23,302 nucleotides of DNA, taken from contig JBNGIQ010007118.1 of NCBI GenBank assembly GCA_049999765.1, positions 1-23,302 of the forward strand. Reading direction: 5' to 3'. Under the pieces are notes generated by a model. The model ran no database searches and was not told the DNA's origin. It saw only the letters and a list, made by a program, of their open reading frames with translations. Source of the stretch: Phaeoceros laevis. Lineage: Eukaryota; Anthocerotophyta; Anthocerotopsida; Notothyladales. The translations under genes were made by a program, and so were the position numbers. Positions within the stretch are counted from its first letter, which is position 1. Every line of letters begins with the position of its first letter. Positions 8,371 through 15,865 of the stretch are shown in pieces.

Positions 8371-9036
8371 TGCGGTTTCCTCATTTTGTCTTTGTGCGGG
8401 TCTGCTGCTGCTGCTGCCCACGCATAGCCAGCATTTCCTGCTTTGCTTGTTATCATTTCATGTGTGCTGTGCAACTGCTAATGCCCAGCCAGCACTTGTT
8501 GTTTGTGGTTTTTGCTTGATCAGGCCTGCTGCTACAGCAGCTGCACAGCTAGCCATGAGGGCTAAGGCTGTGTCACAGCTGGTTGTCTTTCCATGGGCAG
8601 CAGGCCATGCTTTCTTTCTTTGCATAGAATGATGTATCAATCTACTTGCCCATGAATGTGGACACTACATTGTAGGATATGAGCTTGACTCTGTCTTAGC
8701 ACGACTGGTTATGGCAAGGATGCCATGTAGCACGATAGCTGTCAGGATATGCTGATAAGCATCTGCTGGGGCACACAGTTAGCTTGTAGGTAGATTGACA
8801 GCCATAGCTATATTCACATATACACGTATTTACATATATGTTTAGTTACAGTCATGGACATTAGCAAGTGTTCCTCTGCGTGGGAACTTAGTTAACGAGT
8901 AGCAGGCCAGCTTCAGTTACGCGCGAGTGGAGGCTGTGCATGCGACATTGATTGTGACTTGTGAGAAGCTCAAGGGACGCGATCATGGCGCCAAGATTGC
9001 AACGGCAAGGAAGATCTCGGCGCCCTAGCGCGGCCG
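8371..9036 (+). repeat. 3' LTR (about 666 bp)
   Basis: It starts with TGCGGTTTCC directly after the polypurine tract. The boundary is confirmed independently by the LTR fragment at 15497, which starts at the same TG. The last 206 bp match the 5' LTR (51-266). The U3 part is CTG/TGC-rich, and an AT-rich stretch at 8803-8842 could hold the promoter, though no TATA box is certain. The 3' end is placed where similarity to the 5' copy stops. The lack of a terminal CA leaves open that it is truncated there. Relative to the 5' copy it lacks 9 nt near 8897. Confidence 0.85.
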
Positions 9037-10296
9037 CAGGACATGCCGAAGACTCGTTGAAGAGGCATTCAAATGTAAAGAAAACTAGTCCTCTACCAAG
9101 CAGATAGGTGCAATCATGACACACAGCGGTCTACTATAGCTATCTGTTACACACTTTTAATCACCTGTACTGTTACCCATCTCCTTCGGGGTGGTGCAAC
9201 AGCAATGGCTCGGACATCATGCTAAATGCTGGTGAAATTTAGTATGTACAACGCCTGAACCTGCAGTAAACCATGACAACCTAGGTATTAATGACTTACT
9301 TGCAAAGATCTGGGTTGAATCTGAACCAGGCTGTTTTTCAAAATGTCTAGAGGACCATGGCACTGCAATCTCGAGCTTCACCTCCTCAACTTACTGGGTA
9401 CACTGCATGAAGCCTCTTTGCAACTTTCTGCCATGCATCCTTCTAACAAGGTACATCCTTGCTGTTATTCCTCCTGCGACTCCTGGATGTCTCCACAAGT
9501 TTTGCAGACTCCTGTTTTAAAAAGAAAGCATTTTGCAAGGCGATGAGTCAGAAGGCAGTTAGGTTCCGGCTGTAATAAGTCGTGAAAGATGTGAGTGCAC
9601 GGAAAACTTGGATTTTTGTGGGGGCATCTACTCATCTCTTCCTTGCAACCAACCCCGGCCCTCTTCAATGCAAGGTGTTAGTCCCCACATTCTATGACTG
9701 GTCCTCTTTGAATGAATTCAATGCAAGGCTCATTTGGCTTCTTGGTCGGTTGCCTACATCAACAAGTTCATTCACTATCACTGCAACGAAGTGAGCAACT
9801 AAAGAAAGCCTCTTGCCACAACGTCTAACCTCGTAGGCTCCTTCTATCGGTGTCCCTTCGGGCAGTGTGGGACACAGGAGCAGTTCGTGTCTTTCTTTGC
9901 ATCATTTCATGAGATCCACATAGCACCAGAACAGCACCTCAGCAACCACATTGCCTGAAATGAAACTTTGTCCAAAGACAGTTGAGAAAGGATCTCCTCT
10001 GAATGTTGGGTGCCAGTAACTAACCACTAGCAGCTACAGCTGCCAAGCCAGTTCAGTTCGGTTGTGTTCCACATACGCTGCATGCAGAGCAGTCCACGCA
10101 ACCACATCCAGTTATGATGACCTATATGTCTCTGTGTGAAACTTTGTGACAATTGGCGTCGTCTGCCCCAAATCAACCACACAGGTTTGACGAGCTTATC
10201 GGGCTTCTATGCTACAGTGGGGAGAGAACATGAATAGGACATCTCTGCAGACATTTTTGCAAGTGACCACAACTTTCTTACTACACAAACAAAAGC

Positions 10297-10354
10297 ATGA
10301 TATGTCTTCAACGGGACATTGAAAAAGGTAATAACAACACTATCTACAAGGCAA
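10297..10354. repeat. 58-bp direct repeat, copy 1
   Basis: The copy begins ATGATATGTCTTCAACGGGA and is repeated at 10430-10488 with a single T insertion in the second copy. The two lie 75 bp apart. It reads as a recent local duplication. Confidence 0.9.
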
Positions 10355-10429
10355 TGCTCCACACAGTTCTGGACCATTGCTGACATGATCTCAGCTCATG
10401 AAACCAAGCTCATACATGACCTAATCAGA

Positions 10430-10488
10430 ATGATATGTCTTCAACGGGACATTTGAAAAAGGTAATAACAACACTATCTACAAGGCAA
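10430..10488. repeat. 58-bp direct repeat, copy 2
   Basis: Matches 10297-10354 except for one extra T (CATTTG versus CATTG). Downstream, a short CAAGGCAAA phrase recurs once more. Confidence 0.9.
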
Positions 10489-10541
10489 AATATTTACAAG
10501 GCAAAGCATTGTATGTGTATCACAGGAATATCCCAGGTGTC

Positions 10542-11720
10542 CTACAAAACATACCCTGCACTACGGGAACTGTTCCAAGACATCCATGTGGAACAACATC
10601 TGGGAATGCCAGAAAGTTCTTGGGAGCAGGCTCGCGTTCCTGTAGCATTGGTGCTGGCCAGCTCACTCCACTTCTTCAGGTGAGACCACAGTTGATCATC
10701 GTCGTCATCATCATCATCATTGGCAAGCTGCTGATACAAATCATCATGTTCTTTCTCCTTAGCCTCACTGCTGGGAGAACAGATTGTTGCCGCTGCCTTG
10801 GCATGACAGATCAGAGCAACTGACGGAAAAGTCTTCGTAAAATTCTTTCGATAAGAGGCGTCCATAACTCGAAGCACCCTATCCACCCCTTCCTGAGTGG
10901 CGCAAGCAACAAACAAGTGAGATGCTGCATTCTGAGGATCCCGTAGCAGTACCAACTCCCTCCACTCAGCAGCAATGCCATGCACAGCTCTCCAATTGTC
11001 TGGAGTAGTAGACATAACCTTCTCAAAGGCAGCCAGTCGCTGAGGAGTCAATTGCTCTGCTGTCAGGCCCTGCTGTATCCGGTAGACAACGGACTGAATT
11101 ATTTCCAAGTAATACTAAGAGAAATCAAGCACCTTCAAACCCCTCTTCATCTCAAGCTGACGTTCTCCAAAAGCATGGAGACAGTGAGCCATTTCTTCCA
11201 GAAAAGCCTCTGGCTTCGTCCACTTATACCAGTGTTTGCCAAGCTCGACCTGTGCATGATAAGACGCTACCATCCTTGCAATCATTGGTTTCTCAAGGAG
11301 CCGCACAACTTGCTTGAAAACGGCCATGCCTGACACCGTCTTTAGAGCTTCTTGGAAAAAGCCCCGGACGGTTTCAAACACAGAAAACCATGCTACGCAG
11401 CAATCCCAATACTCTGAGAGCTGCAGCGTCTCCAGCCCAAACGCGATCATCCTTCCCGTCCCCTTCCCCTCATCACCGGCAGATTTTGCAAGCAGCGCAT
11501 CAAAGCCCTTGAGATGCTCGTCCGATGGGCCACATAGAGTCTGGGAGACCCTTACAATCTGCTGAGGGCTCCCTTCCTCAGGCTCCTCAGTAGACTCGAA
11601 ATTCAATCTCCTCACGATAGCAACGGTAGTATGCGCCGGCGTAGAGCAGCCTCTCGGGCTCGCAAGAGTGCTCGCAAGGGGGCTCACAACCTGGAGAACA
11701 GCGCTCTGCTGAGGATCCAT
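10542..11720 (-). pseudogene. unrecognised ~393-codon open frame with one internal TAG
   Basis: From ATG 11720 (context GAGCC ATGG) the - strand frame is open for 201 codons to TAG 11117-11115, then open in the same frame for a further 188 codons to 10542. Chance would give many stops over this length, so it is, or recently was, one coding unit. No domain was recognised. The N-terminal 70 residues are Ser/Thr/Pro/Glu-rich and include RRLNF (residues 37-41), which resembles a cyclin-docking RxL motif. The middle is mainly helical with aromatic patches (YWDCCVAWFSVFE, KHWYKWTKPEAF). Near the end is a run of eight Asp encoded by a GAT/GAC microsatellite, followed by a poorly structured tail. A host gene exon, a retrocopy or a transposon accessory ORF are all possible. 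The TTCTCTTAG at the stop also looks like a splice acceptor, so an unrecognised intron boundary cannot be excluded. Confidence 0.5.
10696..10722. repeat. ATC/GAT trinucleotide microsatellite
   Basis: Nine or so repeats of ATC (with GTC variants) on the + strand. On the - strand they encode the poly-Asp tract of the open frame above. Confidence 0.85.
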
Positions 11721-11880
11721 GGCTCACCGCATAGAGGCTGCTCAGAGGCACAAGGAAGGTAGGTTAACGGTTAAATGTTCACACAGCACTGGGCATGTTT
11801 CACATGTCGAGACTGCGAATTTCTAGGTTGATATCGGTAGGTAGTAACCTTTCATTTTGCGGCCTTTCACTTGTAGCAAA

Positions 11881-11943
11881 TGAAAAGCAGTAAAATAGAA
11901 AATAGAAATAGAAAATAGTAAAATAGAAACTAGAAAATAGAAG
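11881..11943. repeat. A-rich low-complexity repeat (AAATAG-like units)
   Basis: Seven imperfect iterations of AAAATAG/AAATAGA on the + strand, lying about 160 bp upstream of the - strand open frame. No coding potential. Confidence 0.85.
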
Positions 11944-12283
11944 GGTGGGATCATAGTGTAGTACAATTATTACAATAGGGCTTTAAGTTTAGAAATTAAC
12001 TCTTTCTTCTGTGCTATGCATGCTTGCGTATGAAAGCTTGTGCAAGTGCCGGTGCTCTACTTTAGGGATGGTTAAAAGAGATCTACTTGAAAGTGACGTA
12101 GTATCTGGCATTTGCCTAGTATAGAAGTATGCAAATTGGAAGATGCACCCGAAGTCTTTGATGTTCAATCTGTCCACAAGGAATGCCATAACATGGACTG
12201 CCATGATAACTAATTGTGAAGACTGCTATGATAGGCTCGGCCTCCAGGCAGCAAGTATGGTGCAAGAGAGAGCGTCAAGGGGT

Positions 12284-12353
12284 CTTGTACAGCGACGCTG
12301 CAGACTGCACAGCTGCGCAGCGATTCCCGCAGGTAGACGTGACGCCGTTACAA
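12284..12353 (+). repeat. left terminal inverted repeat
   Basis: It pairs with 15131-15203. The strongest block is GTACAGCGACGCTGCAGACT followed by GCAC, shared without mismatch, then GCTGCGCA and CGATTCCCGC with single mismatches between. Confidence 0.75.
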
Positions 12354-12662
12354 TGGCGTCACCCAAGGTAGTGCAAATGAGCGTGCAGTTTGCACCCCGA
12401 TGCTATCCCCGTCACTCAAACTGCATCGCATAGATAGGATGGATGTAGCATTCGGCATGTCATAAGATTACCATCGGTATACCATGACATTCGACGAATG
12501 GTACAACATCCATACATGGATGGTATAGCAATCATACATGAGCGGTATAATATCTACACATGGTCACATCCATGTATAGATGAGCATAGCTGCCCGGACT
12601 TCCCTCTACATTCCGGACAGATGCCTGTACTTCTAGTTCCTATCATAAACCATAAACCCATC
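12354..12662. other. AT-rich segment with short palindromes
   Basis: No gene is seen. Around 12470-12590 the motif CCATACATGGATGG and variants (CATACATG, CACATGG, CCATGTATAG) recur in both orientations, giving several short hairpins. Two short frames in this stretch have no recognisable motif. Confidence 0.45.
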
Positions 12663-12734
12663 ATCCTTCTAACTCCCAACATCCTTCTAACTCCCAACAT
12701 CCTTCTAGCTCCAAACATCCCTCCAACTCCCATC
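12663..12734. repeat. 18-bp minisatellite, four units
   Basis: Units ATCCTTCTAACTCCCAAC at 12663, 12681, 12699 and 12717. The first two are identical and the last two diverge by a few bases. Confidence 0.9.
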
Positions 12735-12801
12735 ATCCAACCGTTTCATTTTCTCCCCTTATGCCCCTTATACCTTTTACTTAAAGAGGGTAGACGGTGT
12801 G

Positions 12802-13323
12802 CCCACTTCCATAAACTCAAAGTAGCTGGTTGGTCCTGTAGGACATTTTCATTGGTGTCTTGTTATTGCGTTGACGTTTTCAAGCATCTTCCTATATATC
12901 GTTGGATAGAGCTCAACAAGCTCTATTTAACGATATATGGTAAATTATTATCCGAGTTTTGGAACGCGCTCAAAAGATGTAACAACAACTCAAGTAGAAA
13001 GGCTTCTTAAGAGACGTCGTGCAACGGCCTCTCCAAAAGCACACCATCCAGATGCCGTTTGACGACCTCTCTAAGAGGACGCCATCCAGGCCGTTGGACG
13101 GCGTCACTTGAAGAGCTTTTCTATCTGATTTGTTTTTATATCTCTTTTAAGAGCATTCCAGAACTCGAATGACACTCTGTCATATATCGTTGGATAGAGA
13201 TCGTTGAGTTCTATCTAACGGTATATAGCAAGATGCTTGAAAACATCAACACAACCACAAGACACCGCTGAAAATGCCAAACAGGACCAACCAGCCACTT
13301 TGAGTTTGTGGAAGTGGGTACGC
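12802..13323. repeat. 522-bp foldback unit with ~98-bp arms
   Basis: 12802-12899 is the reverse complement of 13222-13323 at about 90% identity, including the shared ACTCAAAGT and GGTTGGTCCTGT blocks. Inside lie further inverted M and B modules, so a transcript would fold into a long branched hairpin. Confidence 0.85.
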
Positions 13324-14632
13324 CGTTAGACGGCGTATCCTTCTAAGGTGAACGTGTGAGGGGTGTAAGGAGACTATCCAACTATTTCATTTTGTCCCCT
13401 TAAGCCCTTCATACGTTTTACCTTGGACATCGTACTTAATTCCATAAACTCAAAGTAGTTGGTTGGTCATGTTGGACATTTTCATTGGTATCTTGTTATT
13501 GCGTGGCTTTTTTTCAACATCTTGCTATATATCATTGGATAGAACTCAACAAGCTCTATCCAACGGTATATGATAGACCACGATCAAAGTTTTGAAACGC
13601 CCTCAAAAAGTGTAAAAACAAATCAGGTAGAAGGGCACCTTAAAAGACGTCGTCCGACGGCCTCTCCAGAAGGACGGCGTCTCTTGGAGAGCCCTTCTAC
13701 CTGATTTATTCTTATATTTTTGAGGGTATTTTGGAACTTGGACCACAGTCCATTATATACCGTTAGATAGAGCTCGACAAGTTCTATCCAACAGTATATA
13801 ATAGATCATAATCCGAGTTCCGCAATGCCCTCAAAGGAGGTAAAAAAAAATCAGGTAGAAGGGCTTCTTAAGAGACGCCGTCCGACGGCCTCTCCACGAG
13901 GACATCGTCCGACGGCGTCTCTTGTAGAGCCCTGCTGCCTGATTTGTTTTTATATCTTTTGATTACGTTCCGGGACTCAAATCTCGGTCCACCTTATACC
14001 ATTGGATAGAACTCGTTGAGATCTATCCAACGGTATACAATAGATCGAGATTCAAGCTCTAGATAGCCCTCAAAAGATATAAAAACGAATCAAGTAGAAG
14101 GGCTCTCCCAAAGATGCCGTCCGACGGCCTGGACGGCGTCCACTTGGAGAGGCCGTCGGACGGCGTCTCCTAAGGAGCCCTTCTACCTGATTTGTTTTTA
14201 CATCTTTTGAAGGCGTTCTGGAACTCGGATCTCAGTGTACCATACACTATTGCAAGATGCTTGAAAACATTTAACGCAATCACAAGATACTGATGAAAAT
14301 GCCAAAGAACGCCACTTTGAGTTTACAGAAGTGGGCACGCCGTGAGACGGCGTCGACGAGAGGCTGTCGGAAAGCGTCCACTTGAAAAGGCCGTCGGACG
14401 GCATCCACATGGAGAGGCCGTCGGACTGCGTCTTTTAAGGAGCCCTTCTACCTGATTTGTTTTTACATCTTTTAAGGGCGTTCCGGAACTTAGATCATAA
14501 TCTTCCATATATGATTAGATAGAGCTCGTCCAGTTGTATCCAGCAGTATATAGCAAGATGCTTGAAAAAATTAACACAATCTCAAGATATTGATGAAAAT
14601 GCCAAAGAGCGCCACTTTGAGTTTACAGAAGT

Positions 14633-14657
14633 GGGTACGCCGTCTCACGGCGTACCC
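14633..14657. repeat. perfect 11-bp hairpin ending the array
   Basis: GGGTACGCCGT, a 3-nt loop (CTC), then ACGGCGTACCC. Related but imperfect versions occur at about 13317-13340 (loop TAG) and 14333-14355 (loop GAG), each at the outer end of a foldback unit. Confidence 0.9.
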
Positions 14658-14788
14658 TCAACTATGGTACCTATTACTATGGTACCATATTCTATGGTGG
14701 GCACGTGGGGAGTCTTTCGTCCCTGCAAGTTGTCGCCTCCAACCGATATCCCTTAACTCATGCAAACTGTAAATCGTGCACGTATGAC

Positions 14789-14824
14789 GGGCATGATGCA
14801 TATATGCATATATGCATCATGCCC
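14789..14824. repeat. perfect 36-bp palindrome
   Basis: The 36 bases equal their own reverse complement without a spacer. The left half begins GGGCATGATGCATATA and the centre is TGCA. It directly precedes the TGCATCATGA tandem repeat and shares that repeat's core. Confidence 0.95.
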
Positions 14825-15020
14825 CAGATGGAAGGTGCATCATGATACAGATGGAAGGTGCATCATGATGCAGATGGAAGGTGCATCATGATCCGACCAC
14901 ATGGTGTATCATGATGCAAATGCATGGCGCATCATGACCCAACCACATGGTGCATCATATAACGGATGCAAGGATGATCCAATAGCATGCTGCATCATAT
15001 AACTGAGGTATGGTGCATCT
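14821..15020. repeat. degenerate ~22-32-bp tandem repeat (TGCATCATGA core)
   Basis: GGTGCATCATGATNCAGATGGAA is repeated at 22-23-bp spacing between about 14826 and 14895. More diverged units (CCACATGGTGTATCATG, CATGGCGCATCATG, CATGGTGCATCATA) continue to about 15020 with longer spacing. Confidence 0.85.
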
Positions 15021-15130
15021 AGATATCACCCATTTGGTGTGCTGCTCAGTTTGCCCTTATTAAGTTCAAATTGCTCAACTTGGTGCACCTAGTACAGCGG
15101 TGCGGAGCCATCGGAAGGTCTGCTGCCAGG

Positions 15131-15203
15131 CCGTCGTAACGGCGCGAGGTCTATCGGCGGGAATCGTTGCGCAGCAGTGCAGTCTGCAGCGTCGCTGTAC
15201 AAG
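15131..15203 (-). repeat. right terminal inverted repeat
   Basis: Reverse complement of 12284-12353, ending in GTACAAG at 15203. The GACTGCAC block carries one mismatch in the base after it, and the inner 25 bp are less well conserved. Confidence 0.75.
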
Positions 15204-15496
15204 TCCCGTTGTGCTCCCCGGTGCAGGAAGCCTTGTTCTAGCAAACTGTGGTATTTATGTTTAAAGCTTCTCCAATTGCTGGTGCTCTATAGCTGAGCAG
15301 GAAGCCGCATTATGCATTCAGTATGTGCGGAAGCCTTGCAGCAGCATCCCTGCAGAGATAAGGCTTTCCTGCTTCATCCTTGCATACAATGTGAGGCAGG
15401 CCATGTTACCGCATCCCTTGTGCACAGACTGCCAAACAGTCGACGTGCATCTTCGTACAAATCCCAACTTCCCTTTTTTCGCATGTACATACTAAG
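15204..15496. other. spacer between the foldback element and the LTR fragment
   Basis: No gene is seen. The word GGAAGCC recurs at about 15226, 15301 and 15330, and short TGCAGCA/CTGCAG palindromes occur near 15337-15355. Confidence 0.4.
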
Positions 15497-15865
15497 TGTG
15501 GTTTCCTCATTTTGTCTTTGTGCAGGTCTGCTGCTACTGCCGCCCAGGCACAGCCAGCATTTTTTGCTTTGCTTGTTATCATTTCATGTGTGCTGTGCAG
15601 CTGCTAATGCCCAGCCAGCACTTGCTGTTTGTGGTTTTTGCTTGATCAGGCCTGGTGCTATAGCAGAGCTCTGCACAGCTAGCCATGAGGGCTAAGGCTG
15701 TGTCACTGCTGGTTGTCTTTCCATGGGCAGCAGGCCATGCTTTCTTTCTTTGCATAGAATGATGTATCAATCTACTTGCCTATGAATGTGGACACTACAT
15801 TGTAGGATATGAGCTTGACTGTGTCTTAGCACGACTGGTTATAGCAACGATGCCATGTAGCACGA
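15497..15865 (+). repeat. detached LTR fragment of the same retrotransposon family
   Basis: It aligns with 8371-8735 of the 3' LTR at roughly 94-95% identity, starting at the same TG and stopping at TAGCACGA. The last 300 bp of the LTR and all internal sequence are missing. It is more diverged from the 3' LTR than the 5' block is, so it comes from a different insertion. Confidence 0.9.

Larger units (their letters stand above)
51..9036 (+). mobile_element. Ty3/gypsy LTR retrotransposon carrying a DNA methyltransferase and a PHD finger (degenerate copy)
   Basis: A 216-bp block at 51-266 is repeated at 8831-9036 with about 2% substitutions plus a 1-nt and a 9-nt indel, so the two blocks are read as LTRs. 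Between them lie, in order on the + strand, gag, a linker, protease, C5-MTase, RT, RNase H, integrase and a PHD finger. The RT-RNase H-integrase order identifies the Ty3/gypsy (Metaviridae) superfamily. A polypurine tract at 8361-8370 abuts the TG that starts the 3' LTR at 8371. The coding region moves through all three frames and has in-frame stops at 1579, 4555, 6078 and 7191, so this copy is not autonomous. Any PBS should lie between 267 and 663, but no convincing tRNA match was recognised. Target-site duplications cannot be assessed because the 5' end is altered or outside the window. Confidence 0.93.
9037..10541. other. 1.5-kb stretch without a supportable gene
   Basis: Open frames here are short and lack recognisable motifs on either strand. 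Composition is ordinary and there are no long homopolymers. The only structure seen is the 58-bp direct repeat described separately. It could be host intergenic DNA or an eroded element. Confidence 0.5.
12735..14657. repeat. nested inverted-repeat (palindrome) array
   Basis: Several modules recur in alternating orientation. Module M, in sense (CTGATTTGTTTTTATATCTT and on), lies near 13125, 13701, 13939, 14187 and 14452; in antisense it lies near 12950, 13580, 13810 and 14044. Module B, a palindrome built on GTTGGATAGAGCT and its complement, lies at 12894-12938, 13182-13226, 13526-13571, 13754-13800, 13994-14038 and 14506-14552. GC-rich CCGTCCGACGG-type cores sit between M copies (13030-13120, 13650-13690, 13880-13925, 14115-14170, 14385-14435). 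End modules (CAAGCATCTTGC...TTTCATTGG) are left-facing at 12842 and 13481 and right-facing at 13229, 14251 and 14552. An introductory block ATCCAAC..TTTCATTTT is present at 12735 and 13376. No coding potential. The array looks like stepwise duplication of one foldback unit. Confidence 0.88.
12284..15203. mobile_element. putative foldback/TIR DNA element (non-coding, ~2.9 kb)
   Basis: The segment 12284-12353 starts CTTGTACAGCGACGCTGCAG and matches the reverse complement of 15131-15203 with roughly 10 mismatches; weaker similarity continues about 20 bp outward. The interior contains no transposase-like frame. It consists of a minisatellite, a dense array of inverted repeats and tandem repeats. 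This organisation, with long complex inverted repeats and no coding capacity, resembles foldback elements or non-autonomous MULE-like elements. No target-site duplication was clear at the chosen ends, so the exact boundaries and the classification are tentative. Confidence 0.5.

Noticed and set aside
9029-9037. NotI-like GCGGCCGC as a cloning scar
   Set aside because: Most of the site (CGCGGCCG) is also present in the 5' LTR copy at 259-266, so it belongs to the LTR sequence.
10435-10823. Plus-strand open frames of 82 and 104 codons
   Set aside because: They begin inside the 58-bp repeat, have no recognisable motif, and lie antisense to the longer - strand frame.
12498-13010. 170-codon plus-strand open frame with ILLTPNI repeats
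   Set aside because: The repeat peptides simply translate the 18-bp minisatellite, and the rest lies in the palindromic array.
12735-14657. CRISPR-like array (regular repeats and spacers)
   Set aside because: The repeats alternate in orientation, vary in spacing and length, and are themselves palindromic. No cas genes are present and the context is eukaryotic.
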